Shown here piece by piece: positions 25,662 to 35,360 of a stretch of 64,000 nt of DNA. The position numbers and the translations under genes are program-made. The notes beneath the pieces are model-generated. The model was not told the DNA's origin, did not search any database, and was given only the letters and a program-made list of their open reading frames with translations. Source of the stretch: Alsobacter ponti (lineage in GTDB: Bacteria > Pseudomonadota > Alphaproteobacteria > Rhizobiales > Beijerinckiaceae); NCBI RefSeq assembly GCF_024294805.1, contig NZ_JANCLU010000002.1, forward strand, positions 62,001-126,000. Reading direction: 5' to 3'. How positions within the stretch are numbered: position 1 is the first letter of the stretch; each line of letters begins with the position of its first letter.

Positions 25662-27101
25662 ATGAACCGCACACCGAGCACCGCAAGGTCAGGCACTTTC
25701 ATCGCGTCGCGCCGCTCCGTGCTTCTGGGAGGCGCCTCGCTGATCGCGGCGGTGGCCGCTCCGGGCAGCCGGGTTCTTGCGGCCTCGCCGGGCAGCAACC
25801 CGGGCAAGTACAAGGCCGACCTTGGCGGTTATATCGGCCCGAAACTCTCCGATGCGCCGATGACGCTGAGGGTTCTTCGACAGGAATTCTCCCCGGAGAT
25901 CAACGCCCCGATCCGCGCCGCCTACACGGCGTTCAAGGAGGCCTATCCCAACATCACGATCGAGGAAGAGCGCATCCCATATGGCGATCTGGCCAAGAAG
26001 GTGCAGCTCTACGTCGCGTCGGGCTCGGCGCCCGACATCATGATGGGGAGCACCGAGCTGGCCCCCGTCTACTCCGCCGGCAAGATCGCCGTGCCGCTCA
26101 ACGATTACTTCTCCCAGGACTTCATCCAGGATATTTACGCCCCGCTCCGGGAGTCGGCGACGATCGACGGCAAGGTCATGTGCCTGGCCTGGGAATCGAA
26201 CTCGTCCTTTCTCTATTTCAACCGCGACATCTTCAAACGGGCCGGCGTCGCCACGCCTCCCGAAGTGATCGAGATGGAGGGCGGCTGGACCGCGGATCAG
26301 TACATCAACGCCCTGCGGGCCATCACCGAAAAGGCCCGCAAGAGCGGCGACCAGGCCACTTTCGGCCTGGCTTCCTCCCGCTTCGGCAACCGCGGCCCGG
26401 GCTCGAACTATTCGCAGCTCGAAAGCATGTGGGTGCGCATGATGGGCGATCCCAGGGCGCCCAAGGATTCGACGGCCTACAAGACCTTCGCCGGCATCTC
26501 CGAGAATGGCCAGATCGCCACCGGCTATCTCGATACGCCCGAAGCAATCAAGGGCATGACGAACTACCAGACCCTGTTCAAGGAGGACCTCTCGCCCAAG
26601 GGCATCGTCGCCGATCAATACAAAGGAGGCGTGGCGGCGACCGATTTCTCGTCGATGGCCTTCGCCAACACATTCCGGAGCCAGGGAGCTCCGTTCGACT
26701 GGGGCGTGTCCCCACCGTTGCGTGGCGCGATCGGCTTTGCGTCGAACGTCGCCGACGCGCCCTTCATCTACTCGGGAAGTCCGCACATCCCCGAGGCGGC
26801 GGCGCTTCTGGCGTTCCTTCTCAACGATACCAATCGACGCGCCTTTTACGCGGCGCGCGGTTCAATGCCATCGCGCCAGTCTTTGACCAACGAGATGCCC
26901 GAATACAAGTCGGATCCGGTGAACATGCTGGCCGCGAATGTGGCCGCCGGCGCCTATGGCCCGCCCAAGTCGGTCGGGTGGCTCGATTACGTGAACGCGG
27001 TCAATCCGGCGGTCAAGGACATCGCGCTGGGCGTTGACGTCGCCGATCGGCTTCATACCGCGGCGCGGCAGGTCGACCGGCTGCTCGTAAAATATCGCTA
27101 A
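25662..27101 (+). CDS. Extracellular sugar-binding protein, Tat-type signal
   Basis: The 479-residue solute-binding protein has a twin-arginine signal (SRRSVLLGGASLIAAVAA). The mature part is UgpB-like: YTAFKEAYPNITIEEERIPY, YVASGSAPDIMMGSTELAPV, SFLYFNRDIFKRAGV. I prefer the ATG at 25662, because AGGGAGGGAG is too close to the ATG at 25656. It is separated from the first permease gene by a strong hairpin (27117-27144), which fits a highly expressed binding protein. Confidence 0.93.
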   Translation: MNRTPSTARSGTFIASRRSVLLGGASLIAAVAAPGSRVLAASPGSNPGKYKADLGGYIGPKLSDAPMTLRVLRQEFSPEINAPIRAAYTAFKEAYPNITIEEERIPYGDLAKKVQLYVASGSAPDIMMGSTELAPVYSAGKIAVPLNDYFSQDFIQDIYAPLRESATIDGKVMCLAWESNSSFLYFNRDIFKRAGVATPPEVIEMEGGWTADQYINALRAITEKARKSGDQATFGLASSRFGNRGPGSNYSQLESMWVRMMGDPRAPKDSTAYKTFAGISENGQIATGYLDTPEAIKGMTNYQTLFKEDLSPKGIVADQYKGGVAATDFSSMAFANTFRSQGAPFDWGVSPPLRGAIGFASNVADAPFIYSGSPHIPEAAALLAFLLNDTNRRAFYAARGSMPSRQSLTNEMPEYKSDPVNMLAANVAAGAYGPPKSVGWLDYVNAVNPAVKDIALGVDVADRLHTAARQVDRLLVKYR

Positions 27102-27116
27102 GTATACCATAAGCCA

Positions 27117-27144
27117 CCTCCCCCGCCGTGCGTAGCGGGGGAGG
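27117..27144 (+). terminator. Intra-operon hairpin after binding-protein gene
   Basis: CCTCCCCCGC-CGTGCGTA-GCGGGGGAGG forms a perfect 10-bp GC stem with an 8-base loop and no U-tract, 15 bp after the binding-protein stop. It probably stabilises the 3' end of that message or partly attenuates, as in other binding-protein operons, rather than ending transcription. Confidence 0.6.
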
Positions 27145-27176
27145 CATCCAGATCCCATCCAGAAAAGGTTAGGCCC

Positions 27177-28088
27177 ATGCTCAGAGGCCTGCGGACTCCC
27201 GACCCCACCCGGCGCACCGAAAATTATTTCGGCCCTGCCATGGTTCTGCCGGCACTCCTGGGTTTGGGTCTGTTCCAGTTCTACCCGCTTGTCTCCGCGG
27301 TCTTGAACAGTTTCCGTACTTTCAACGCATTCACCAAGCGCCCTACCGGCTGGGCCGGATGGAACAATTTCATCGAGATCTTCGCCGACGACGTCTTTCG
27401 CAACGCAGTGTTGATCACGCTGATCTACATCGTCCTGATGATCGCGATCGTCGTGCCGATGGCGCTCGGCCTCGCCATTCTCATCGACAAGAGGATGCGC
27501 GGAACGGCCCTCGCCCGCGCCGCCATCCTGGGGGCCCTGGCGTCATCCGAGGCCGTCGCGGCGCTCATCTGGAACCAGCTCTACGAACCAGGCACGGGCC
27601 TTTTCGACGCGATCTTGAAATCCATGGGTCTGCCCGAGCAACCCTTCCTCGTCTCGGGGCCGCACGCCATCGTCAGCATCGTGGTCATGACGGCCTGGAA
27701 GGACGTGGGGTTGCCGATGCTCATCTTCCTCGGTGGCCTGCAGGCTATCTCGCCTCAGTTGATAGAAGCCGCGGCGCTCGACGGGGCCAGTTCCTGGCGG
27801 ATCTTCCGCCGCATCACGCTGCCGCTGCTCCGACCCAGCCTCATCCTGGCGATTTTCATGGTCACGGTCGCCGCCGCGCGATTGTTCACGCCCATCATCT
27901 TGTTGACCCAGGGAGGGCCAGACGGCCAGACCACCAACGTTCCGTTCTATTCCTACGCGCAGGCCTTCGAGTTCTCGTCGCCGGGCACCGCGTCCGCCAG
28001 CGTGATGTTCATGATGGTCATCCTTGTCGGGATTACCGCCTTGCAGGCCTTCGTGATCCGGGATTCGAACGACGGGGGGCGTCGATGA
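27177..28088 (+). CDS. CUT1 ABC transporter permease (MalF-like)
   Basis: The 303-residue permease has six predicted helices, starting AMVLPALLGLGLFQFYPLV, and the EAA loop IEAAALDGASSWRIFRRITL. It pairs with the next permease, which begins within its stop codon (ATGA at 28085-28088). Confidence 0.94.
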   Translation: MLRGLRTPDPTRRTENYFGPAMVLPALLGLGLFQFYPLVSAVLNSFRTFNAFTKRPTGWAGWNNFIEIFADDVFRNAVLITLIYIVLMIAIVVPMALGLAILIDKRMRGTALARAAILGALASSEAVAALIWNQLYEPGTGLFDAILKSMGLPEQPFLVSGPHAIVSIVVMTAWKDVGLPMLIFLGGLQAISPQLIEAAALDGASSWRIFRRITLPLLRPSLILAIFMVTVAAARLFTPIILLTQGGPDGQTTNVPFYSYAQAFEFSSPGTASASVMFMMVILVGITALQAFVIRDSNDGGRR

Positions 28089-28987
28089 GCGAGAACGTGG
28101 ACACCGACCTCCCCGTGGCGGCCATTCAGTCATCGGCGCTCTCGAAACGCGCCCCGCGCGATCCGGTCTCGCTGATCGGTACGATCAGTCTCTCGCTGAT
28201 CGCATTTGCTTTTGCATTCCCGATCGCGTGGGCGGCGCTGACGTCGCTCAAGTCCACCTCATCCGTGATCGCCACGCGATATCCGCTCACCGTCTGGAGC
28301 TTCTTTCCGCCTCACCCGACGCTCGAGAACTACGTCTTCCTTTTCAACGAGCTGAAGTTGGGGCGACACCTGCTGAACACGGCCATCGCGAGCAGCGGGC
28401 AGGTGCTTCTGGTCGTGATCACGTCGACCTTGGCCGGATACGCGTTCGCCCGGCTCCGCTTTCCCGGTCGGGAGGGCCTTTTCGCCCTGACGCTCCTGAC
28501 CGCGTTTATTCCGTTGGAGGTGATCCTCGTCCCGCTCTACCAAGTGGTCTCGGGAATGGGTCTGACCTCGACCTATGCGGCCTTGTTCCTGCCCTTTGCC
28601 GCCCAGCCCTTCGGGATCTACCTGATGCGGCAGAGTTTCAGACAGATCCCCCCCGAACTCGACGATGCCGCCCGCGTGGATGGCGCGGGAACGTGGCGTA
28701 TCTTCTGGAGGATCGCGATGCCGAATGTGAGGCCCGCGTTGGCAACGCTCGTCTTGATCCAATTCATCTGGTCGTGGAATGCCTATCTTTGGCCGCTGGT
28801 GATCATGCAGGACCCGGACAAGCAGATCGTGCAGGTCATGCTGGCCGGCCTCAAGGGCTCGCCAAATTACTCCTTGGATGGCCCGCTCTTCGCCGGGCTG
28901 ACGTTTGTCACGGTGCCGCTGGTCGTGATGGCGATCCTCCTGCAGCGCTACTACGTGCGCGGGCTGATGACATCCGGGATCCGGTGA
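28085..28987 (+). CDS. CUT1 ABC transporter permease (MalG-like)
   Basis: The 300-residue permease has helices beginning at LIGTISLSLIAFAFAFPIAW and the EAA loop DDAARVDGAGTWRIFWRIAM. Its ATG overlaps the stop of the preceding permease by four bases. It ends 80 bp before the isomerase gene of the same operon. Confidence 0.94.
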   Translation: MSENVDTDLPVAAIQSSALSKRAPRDPVSLIGTISLSLIAFAFAFPIAWAALTSLKSTSSVIATRYPLTVWSFFPPHPTLENYVFLFNELKLGRHLLNTAIASSGQVLLVVITSTLAGYAFARLRFPGREGLFALTLLTAFIPLEVILVPLYQVVSGMGLTSTYAALFLPFAAQPFGIYLMRQSFRQIPPELDDAARVDGAGTWRIFWRIAMPNVRPALATLVLIQFIWSWNAYLWPLVIMQDPDKQIVQVMLAGLKGSPNYSLDGPLFAGLTFVTVPLVVMAILLQRYYVRGLMTSGIR

Positions 28988-29067
28988 TCGCGACGCCGTC
29001 CGTCTCGCGTGTCGACGGGCGCCGGAGCGCCGTTCCGATCTTCACATCCGCCGCAAGGGAGGTGTCC

Positions 29068-30141
29068 ATGCGCTTGGGTATCGACGGCCGCAAGATTCCC
29101 GAGGCCCGCACACGGGGGCCCCTGGGGAGCATCGAACACGCTGCCGAACTCGGGATGGAAGGAACCTTCTTCCGGACCGTTCTCGAAATGAGCCCACGGC
29201 TCGACCGGGGCGAGCTCAGGGCGATACGCCAGCGTTCGGACGAGCTTGGCATGTACCTCGAAACCGGATTGGGAAAGGTCAATCCCTACTGCACTCCCGA
29301 AACCCCGGAATTGCGCGATGCCGGCGACGGCGACATTCTGCTTGGTTTCCGCCGGATGATGGAGTGCTGCGCCGAGATCGGCTGTACCGAGCTGTGGGTC
29401 GGTACAGCCAGTTCAAAGGGTCATTATCCGCGCCGCTTTTCCGTCGACCGCTTCCGCACCGACGTGAGTTGGGCCGACCAGATGGTGGCTATCGAGAAGT
29501 TCCTGGGGAAGCTCGTGCCCATCGCGCGCGACCTGGGCATCCACATGAACATCGAGACCCACGAGGAAATCACCAGTTTCGAAATCCTCCGCTTGCTCGA
29601 AACATTAGGTACCGATGCGCTCGGCGTCGTCTTCGATTCGTCGAACGGGCTGCAGAGGATGGAGCATCCGGTCATGGCCGCGGAGCGTGTGGCGCCCTAC
29701 GTTCGGCAGACCCACCTGAAGGATGCCGCCGTGGTGCCCTTCGAGGGTGGGGCGCTCATGCAATTTCGCCCGTGTGGCCAAGGCGTCGTCGACTTTCGTG
29801 AGGTTCTGGCGGTCCTCCTGGCAGCCAACCCCAACGTCAATCTGACCATCGAGAACGAGGAGCCGTTCGACGAGGGCGACAAGCCCTACTCAGCCCGGCA
29901 CCTTGAAATTTGCGATGCGAGCTGGCTGGCGGCCCATCCCGACCTGACGGTGATCGAATATGCGGCCTATTCGTCGATGATGCGGACCTACCAGGCGCGC
30001 ATGGCCAAGGGCGAGGCCAGTGACATTCTGCGGGGCAGCAGGCGGTTCGGATATGCTGAGGCCTTGGCGGCGATCGCGGGGAGTGCCGCGCATATCCGCG
30101 AGTGCTTGCGAGATATTACTAATTCACTGCCAAAAAATTGA
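29068..30141 (+). CDS. Sugar phosphate isomerase/epimerase-like TIM-barrel protein
   Basis: The 357-residue xylose-isomerase-like TIM barrel has metal-site strands with E and D/H ligands: HMNIETHEEITSFE, GVVFDSSNGLQR, RQTHLKDAAVVPFEGG, and NLTIENEEPF. The ATG at 29068 has a strong SD (AAGGGAGG). It closes the transporter operon and probably acts on the imported sugar, but the reaction is unassigned. It is about 80 residues longer than the other isomerase in the window, and the two are not close copies. Confidence 0.85.
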   Translation: MRLGIDGRKIPEARTRGPLGSIEHAAELGMEGTFFRTVLEMSPRLDRGELRAIRQRSDELGMYLETGLGKVNPYCTPETPELRDAGDGDILLGFRRMMECCAEIGCTELWVGTASSKGHYPRRFSVDRFRTDVSWADQMVAIEKFLGKLVPIARDLGIHMNIETHEEITSFEILRLLETLGTDALGVVFDSSNGLQRMEHPVMAAERVAPYVRQTHLKDAAVVPFEGGALMQFRPCGQGVVDFREVLAVLLAANPNVNLTIENEEPFDEGDKPYSARHLEICDASWLAAHPDLTVIEYAAYSSMMRTYQARMAKGEASDILRGSRRFGYAEALAAIAGSAAHIRECLRDITNSLPKN

Positions 30142-30252
30142 CAGGAGACGAAACACGACGCAGAGCAGAGGAACTCCTGTCGGGCAAAGTCTTGTCTCCC
30201 GCGCGCCGTTGGACAAGAACTGCCGCACGCTCCAGCCCGCCCGGCGACCTAG

Positions 30253-33200
30253 CTAGTTTCCGTCTCCGATCAGGATGAAGGGAGCCCAGAAGAGCGGGTG
30301 CCCCATGCTGATTCTTGCTCCGGCTCCGCCGAGCGTCTCCTTGTCGAGCAGGTCGAGCGCCGCCAGGCGCAGGGCGGCGGCGCGGGTTAGCGCCGGGTCG
30401 GCCGCCTGGCGTCCGAAGAGCCGTGTCGTCAGCACCCGCGCCGAGCGTGTCTCCACGGGCCAGGCCGTCGCCAGAAGGGCGCGCGCGCCGGCGTAGAAGA
30501 AGGCGCGACCAAGCCCGGAGGCGGCTTCCGCATTGCCCGCTTCCGCCGAGGCCGTGTTGCAGGCCGACAGCACGATCCAGTCCGCATCGAGCTTAAGGCC
30601 CAGCACGTCATCGAGCGTCAGCAATCCGTCGCCCTCCACTCCCGGAACCTCGGGAGAACTCAGCGCCAGCGCCGGCTGGGCAAGGCCTTCCAGATCGCCC
30701 GGCACGAGGCCATGGGTCGCGAACATGATGACCCGCCGGTCGTCGAGGCGCGTCGAGCGCACCGCCTGCTCGCTCGCCCGCGCGCCGGTGAGCACGTCGT
30801 CCGGCCCGGCTCCCAGCGCCTCGGCGACCTCGCGCAGTTCGCGCCGCGTGTCCGGCAGACGCGGCAGCAAGGCGAGTTCGGCGGTGAGCGCCGCGGCGCT
30901 CGGAGGGGCGCTGCCGCGGGGCGCCGCCGCATTGGCCGCTGCGAGCTTCGTCGGCGCGGAGCGTCGCTCGCCCGCGGCGGAGGCGAGCTGTACGGGGGAG
31001 GCCTTCTCTTCCGCCATGGCGTTGTGCGCCTGGTCGCCGTTGAACCAGGGGTCGCCAAAGCCCAGGAAGGGCTTGCGCTGCTCCAGTCGGGAAGGCCGCG
31101 CCGTCAACGCGGCGAGCGCCGCGACGGACGGAATTTGCGACACGGCCATGTCCCGGATCAGGAAAGGCACGCCGCGATATTCGGCAAAGCGCGGGGCGGC
31201 CGGGTCGGCTGCCGGCTGCGGGGTCGGGCGCGTCACCAGCATTCCGGCGGGCAGACGCTGCAGCGGACCCGAGGCCACGACGATCAGCGCCTCGCGGCCC
31301 TGCCAGCCCGCCGCGACGGGCGCCAGCACGGCGTCGAAGATCCGATGCGCGGCCTCCACCGGAAAGGCGGGCAACGCCTCCAGGCTGCGCGCCTCGCCGG
31401 TCACGGATTTCAGGACCTCGTCCACGGCCAGGGACAGATCGGCCTCGGACAAGCCCATGGGCGAGAAGGCGATGTCGCCCTCCCTGGGCACGGCCCAGAC
31501 ATAGCCGCGGCCCTCGACGAAATGCGTGACGAGCAGCGCCTGCCCGGGACGGAGCGCGGCGCGCGCGCCCTCGAGCGCCACGGGCCGTGGGTGCAAGAGC
31601 TCCGCATAGGCCGGGAAGCGCCGCTCGATATCGCGCCGTAGCGTCAGGCGAGCCCGCTGCAGGTCCGCGACGGCGGTGCGAAGGCTCTGCAAGGCCCTGG
31701 CGTTCTGCTCGGAAGCCGGCGCGTCCAGCGCGGTCCGCACCATTTCCTTCAGCGCCGCGAGATGCTGGTCGGCGTCCTGCGTCTGCCGGATGAGCTCGGC
31801 CAGCGCCGGGTCGGCGACGGAGCGGGCATTGGCGGCTGCGATGGCGCTGTGCACGGATTGGGCGTTGGCCGCTTCGGCGAGCTGGAAAGCCAGCGCGGTC
31901 GCGTCCAGCCCTAGCTTGCGCTCCGCCTCGCTGCCGCGAAGCTTGAGCAGCAGGCCGAAATAGGCGTCGGCGACGAGGCGGCGGCGCTGCGCCTCGATCC
32001 ACCGGTCGTCCTCCGCCTCGGCATCGTCGCGGCCCGCGAGCAGGACCGGCATCGCGCCTTGCACAAGGTTCAGCCCGCCCTCGAGCTTTCCGGCAAGACC
32101 GAGCGCGACCCCGAGCAGGCCCCGCGCCTCGGCCAGCGCATAGGGATCCGCGCCTTGCGCTTCGCGCTGCGCGAGGATGGCTTCGAGGATGGGCACGGCC
32201 TCGCCGGCGCGATGTCCGCCCAGCAGCATGGCGGCGAGGTCGAGGTTGAGGTCGAACGAGCGACGCCGGCCGGCCTCTCCGCCGGCAAGCGCCGTCCGGA
32301 GCCTGGCGTAGGTGTCCAGCGCGGGGCCCCATTCGCCCTGCGCCGCCTGCGCCAGCGCGATGCGCTGGTAGGCGTCGGCGTGGAGGGCGGTATCGACCCC
32401 GGCGCGCTGGTAGACGTCCAGCGCCATTTCGCCGAGCTTGCGGGCGTCCTTGAACCGGCCCTGCATTTGCAGGATTTCCGCCAGCATCAGCACGGTGCGA
32501 GCAGTCTTGGGCCCGTTGACGCCTTGCAGCTTGAGGAATTCGAACAGGGCGCGGCGGGTCTCGATCTCGGCCTCTATCAGGCGTTTCTGGCGCAGCAGCG
32601 CCTGTCCCAGCTTCAGCCGCAGGGCCGAGATCTCCGTCTCGATGGCGCCCGGATTGGGACGGCTCGGCCAGCGGGCGGAGTCCTTGATCGCCGCTTCCTG
32701 GAGGCGCATCGCGGAGCGGAACCGCGCTTCCGCCTCGCCGGGCTGGCCCGCCGCCAGCGCCACGTCGCCGCGCGCGCCGTCGAGGTAGGCGGCCTGGTTG
32801 TTCCACTGCGTCGACAGGAAACTGAACTGTCGCGTCAGGCTGACGACCTGCTGGATGCGCGCGACGCCGCGGCGCGCCCCGTCGAGATCGCCGACCGCCG
32901 TGTAGCTTTCGATGAGGCCGCGATCCATCGACACCACCGCCCCCGCCATCACCGTGAGGAGGGAGGCGCGGACCTCCTCGAAGGCGGACTGGGCCTGCCG
33001 GTAATGCCCGACATCCATTTCGGCTATGACATAGGCCTGCAGAATCCGGACGGCGCGCTGCTGCTCCGGCGTGACCCGCTCGGCCAGGCGCTCATTCGCC
33101 TCCTCGGGCGTCTTGGGCAGCAGGTCGATATTGCGCGGCCGCGGCCCGCCGGGACCCAGGCCCGGTCCGGGACGGCCGATTCCTCCTCCCCCGCCCATGC

Positions 33201-33747
33201 CCATTGGGGCGCCCATGGCGGCCCGCTTCGCCGCCCGCTTTTGCTCGACATAGGCCTGGAAGGCCGGGCTGCCGTCCGGATTGGCGGGGGTGGGAAAGTC
33301 GGCGACCCAGATGGGCGAGCGAAGGAGCAACTGCGGCTTGACGAGAAGATAGGCCTCCTTGAGGTCCGCAAGGCGCTGCTGCGTGCGGCCCAGATCGCGC
33401 GCGGCCAGCCCTCGCTCCATCAGGAAATCGGCCAGCGCCGCGCCTTTGAGATCGGCGGGCGTGCGCCGGTCGGCGAGGTCTCGCAGGGCCTGGATGCGGC
33501 GTGGATCGGGCTTGTACTGATCGAGCAGGCGGGCAATGTCCGCCACGGCGCGCGACACCGCGGGACGAACGAGAACCGTGCGATTGGCGATGGCAAGCGC
33601 CTCCGAGACCGACAGCGAGCCCGGCTTCCCTGGTGCTCCGCCCGCCGGTGGCGCGGCGGGCCGGCTTTGCGCCAACCCGGCTCCGCTTCCGGCGAGAACG
33701 AGGCTAGCCATGGCCGCGATCCGGATCCGGCGCGAACGGGCGATCAT
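30253..33747 (-). CDS. Exported TPR-CHAT domain protein (caspase-like protease family)
   Basis: The 1164-residue protein begins MIARSRRIRIAAMASLVLAG, a signal peptide ending near GLAQ. A glycine/proline-rich linker lies near residues 180-210 (MGMGGGGGIGRPGPGLGPGG). TPR-like helical repeats fill about residues 220-640. A C-terminal CHAT domain follows from about residue 780. The likely catalytic dyad is H1012 (FATHGLVPGD) and C1063 (VLSACNTAS), the classical CHAT His-Cys pair. CHAT proteins are caspase-related peptidases, some of which act in immunity or programmed proteolysis. An ATG upstream at 33822 is less likely because it precedes the leader. It diverges from the zinc-ribbon gene at 33904. 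Confidence 0.88.
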   Translation of the reverse strand: MIARSRRIRIAAMASLVLAGSGAGLAQSRPAAPPAGGAPGKPGSLSVSEALAIANRTVLVRPAVSRAVADIARLLDQYKPDPRRIQALRDLADRRTPADLKGAALADFLMERGLAARDLGRTQQRLADLKEAYLLVKPQLLLRSPIWVADFPTPANPDGSPAFQAYVEQKRAAKRAAMGAPMGMGGGGGIGRPGPGLGPGGPRPRNIDLLPKTPEEANERLAERVTPEQQRAVRILQAYVIAEMDVGHYRQAQSAFEEVRASLLTVMAGAVVSMDRGLIESYTAVGDLDGARRGVARIQQVVSLTRQFSFLSTQWNNQAAYLDGARGDVALAAGQPGEAEARFRSAMRLQEAAIKDSARWPSRPNPGAIETEISALRLKLGQALLRQKRLIEAEIETRRALFEFLKLQGVNGPKTARTVLMLAEILQMQGRFKDARKLGEMALDVYQRAGVDTALHADAYQRIALAQAAQGEWGPALDTYARLRTALAGGEAGRRRSFDLNLDLAAMLLGGHRAGEAVPILEAILAQREAQGADPYALAEARGLLGVALGLAGKLEGGLNLVQGAMPVLLAGRDDAEAEDDRWIEAQRRRLVADAYFGLLLKLRGSEAERKLGLDATALAFQLAEAANAQSVHSAIAAANARSVADPALAELIRQTQDADQHLAALKEMVRTALDAPASEQNARALQSLRTAVADLQRARLTLRRDIERRFPAYAELLHPRPVALEGARAALRPGQALLVTHFVEGRGYVWAVPREGDIAFSPMGLSEADLSLAVDEVLKSVTGEARSLEALPAFPVEAAHRIFDAVLAPVAAGWQGREALIVVASGPLQRLPAGMLVTRPTPQPAADPAAPRFAEYRGVPFLIRDMAVSQIPSVAALAALTARPSRLEQRKPFLGFGDPWFNGDQAHNAMAEEKASPVQLASAAGERRSAPTKLAAANAAAPRGSAPPSAAALTAELALLPRLPDTRRELREVAEALGAGPDDVLTGARASEQAVRSTRLDDRRVIMFATHGLVPGDLEGLAQPALALSSPEVPGVEGDGLLTLDDVLGLKLDADWIVLSACNTASAEAGNAEAASGLGRAFFYAGARALLATAWPVETRSARVLTTRLFGRQAADPALTRAAALRLAALDLLDKETLGGAGARISMGHPLFWAPFILIGDGN

Positions 33748-33903
33748 GCTGAAATTCCCGGCAGAACCGGCTCGCGCCGGCGGCGATTCAACTTTGGCGC
33801 GAAGGGCGTCAACCATCGCCATTCAGCGCAGGACGAAGCTTGTGGTCAAGCTTGCGCACAACCGTTAAATTCCGCACCGACGCATCCAGGAACGTAGTCA
33901 TTT

Positions 33904-34719
33904 ATGCAGTGTCCATATTGCGCCGAGGACATCAGGGACGAGGCCATCGTCTGCCGGCATTGCCGGCGCGATCTCATCCTGGTCAAGCCGCTGCTGGAAC
34001 GCGTGCGCGGGCTCGAGGCGCGCCTCGAGGCGCTTGAGGCCGAGCGGCTCGATTGGCCTCAAGCGGCCGAGCGCGCCCATTACGCGGAGCCGGCGGCGTT
34101 GGCTGTTCCTGCCATGGCCGCGCCCGCTTCCCCCGCCGCGACGACTTCGGCCAAAGGCGCGGCCGTGGCGACGCTCCCGGCGATCGCCGCCGCGCTGCTC
34201 GCCTATCTCAGCCTTGTGGCGAGCCATTTCGCCATTCTGGTGGAGATGGATCTCAATCTGATCTGGCTGCGCGTCATCTCGCTCGGCATCCCGGTGGTGT
34301 TCGGCTTCCTGAGCCAGGACACCGGACGCCGTCCGGTGATCCATGGGGCCATGACGGGGCTCGCCGTGGCGATCGCCGCCGTGCTCACCATGTCGCTCGT
34401 GGTGGCCCGCCTCGACCATGTCAGCGTGCTGCCGGTGGACCCGGCGGGCTGGCGTGAACTGGCCGATTATGGCGCGAGCATCGCATTCAGTTTCCTGACC
34501 GGCGTGCTCCTGCGCCAGGCCGTCCTCGCGCTGCGCCGGCCGGCCGAGCAGCGGGGCAGGGTTCTGAATCTGCTTTCCGCCTATATCTGCGCCAAGCTGC
34601 GGCTCGAAAAGGACAAGGATATCGGCGTGGAGACGGTGGAGGCCGTCATCACCTACGGCATCGGCCTCGTGGCCGCGCTCGTCTCGCTCTCCACGGGTCT
34701 CCGGCAATTTCTAAACTGA
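33904..34719 (+). CDS. Zinc-ribbon membrane protein of unknown function
   Basis: The 271-residue protein begins with a zinc ribbon (C3, C6, C17, C20: MQCPYCAEDIRDEAIVCRHC), then a short coiled coil (RVRGLEARLEALEAERLDW). Four or so membrane helices follow between residues 80 and 200, and a soluble C-terminus. I do not recognise a named family. It diverges from the CHAT protein gene (157 bp between starts) and is followed 7 bp later by a small secreted protein, so the three probably form one functional unit. Confidence 0.8.
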   Translation: MQCPYCAEDIRDEAIVCRHCRRDLILVKPLLERVRGLEARLEALEAERLDWPQAAERAHYAEPAALAVPAMAAPASPAATTSAKGAAVATLPAIAAALLAYLSLVASHFAILVEMDLNLIWLRVISLGIPVVFGFLSQDTGRRPVIHGAMTGLAVAIAAVLTMSLVVARLDHVSVLPVDPAGWRELADYGASIAFSFLTGVLLRQAVLALRRPAEQRGRVLNLLSAYICAKLRLEKDKDIGVETVEAVITYGIGLVAALVSLSTGLRQFLN

Positions 34720-34726
34720 GGACGCC

Positions 34727-35209
34727 ATGAAGCTCCAGCATCCCCCGGTCCAGATCGACGTCTTGCGTCACGCCGCGCGCCTGCGTGGGCTCGTCCTGGC
34801 CGCGGCGCTCGCCGCCGCGACGCCGACGCTGGCCGAAACCCTCATCACGCCCGAGGAGGCGGCCCTGCCGCCCGCCGCCGAAACCGAACTGACCCTGCGA
34901 GGCCTCACGCGCGGCCCCGGCGTCGAGCAGGTCTCCCCCGCGCCGACCAGCCTGGCGTCGCCATTCGCGTTCAAGGTGCGCTTCACCCCCCGCAACCAGG
35001 TGCCGATCGACCTGTCCTCGGTCCATGTCACCTATGTGAAGGCGAACGACGTCGACATCACCGCGCGGCTGAAGCCCTTCGTCACACAGGGCGGCATCGA
35101 GATGGGGACCGCCCAGGCCCCGCCCGGCGAGCACGTCCTGCGCGTCGACGTGAAGGACGCGCAAGGCCGCGCCAGCAGCACGCTGGTCCGGCTCTCCATC
35201 GCGCCGTGA
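34727..35209 (+). CDS. Small secreted protein, unknown function
   Basis: The 160-residue protein has an N-terminal signal-like segment (LRGLVLAAALAAATPTLAE). A C-terminal beta-rich domain (FAFKVRFTPRNQVPIDLSSV, GEHVLRVDVKDAQGRASST) resembles an immunoglobulin-like fold. It starts 7 bp after the zinc-ribbon gene. No catalytic motif is visible. The location suggests a periplasmic partner of the CHAT protein. Confidence 0.7.
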   Translation: MKLQHPPVQIDVLRHAARLRGLVLAAALAAATPTLAETLITPEEAALPPAAETELTLRGLTRGPGVEQVSPAPTSLASPFAFKVRFTPRNQVPIDLSSVHVTYVKANDVDITARLKPFVTQGGIEMGTAQAPPGEHVLRVDVKDAQGRASSTLVRLSIAP

Positions 35210-35360
35210 CCTGAGCGACGGGGCAGGGCCGGTTTCCACGCGCGCGTGTGCAGTGGGCAACGCGGGCTCGGGCCGCGAGATCCGCGCCTGTCTTCACCGC
35301 CTTCCGAGCAATGAACCGCGATCGGCACGCAAGGCGTCGATGAATGAGTTGGCGGTCCGG

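Noticed and set aside
30140-30181. GACAGGAG/CTCCTGTC inverted repeat between convergent genes
   Set aside because: Long 26-base loop and no U-tract make it a weak terminator candidate only.
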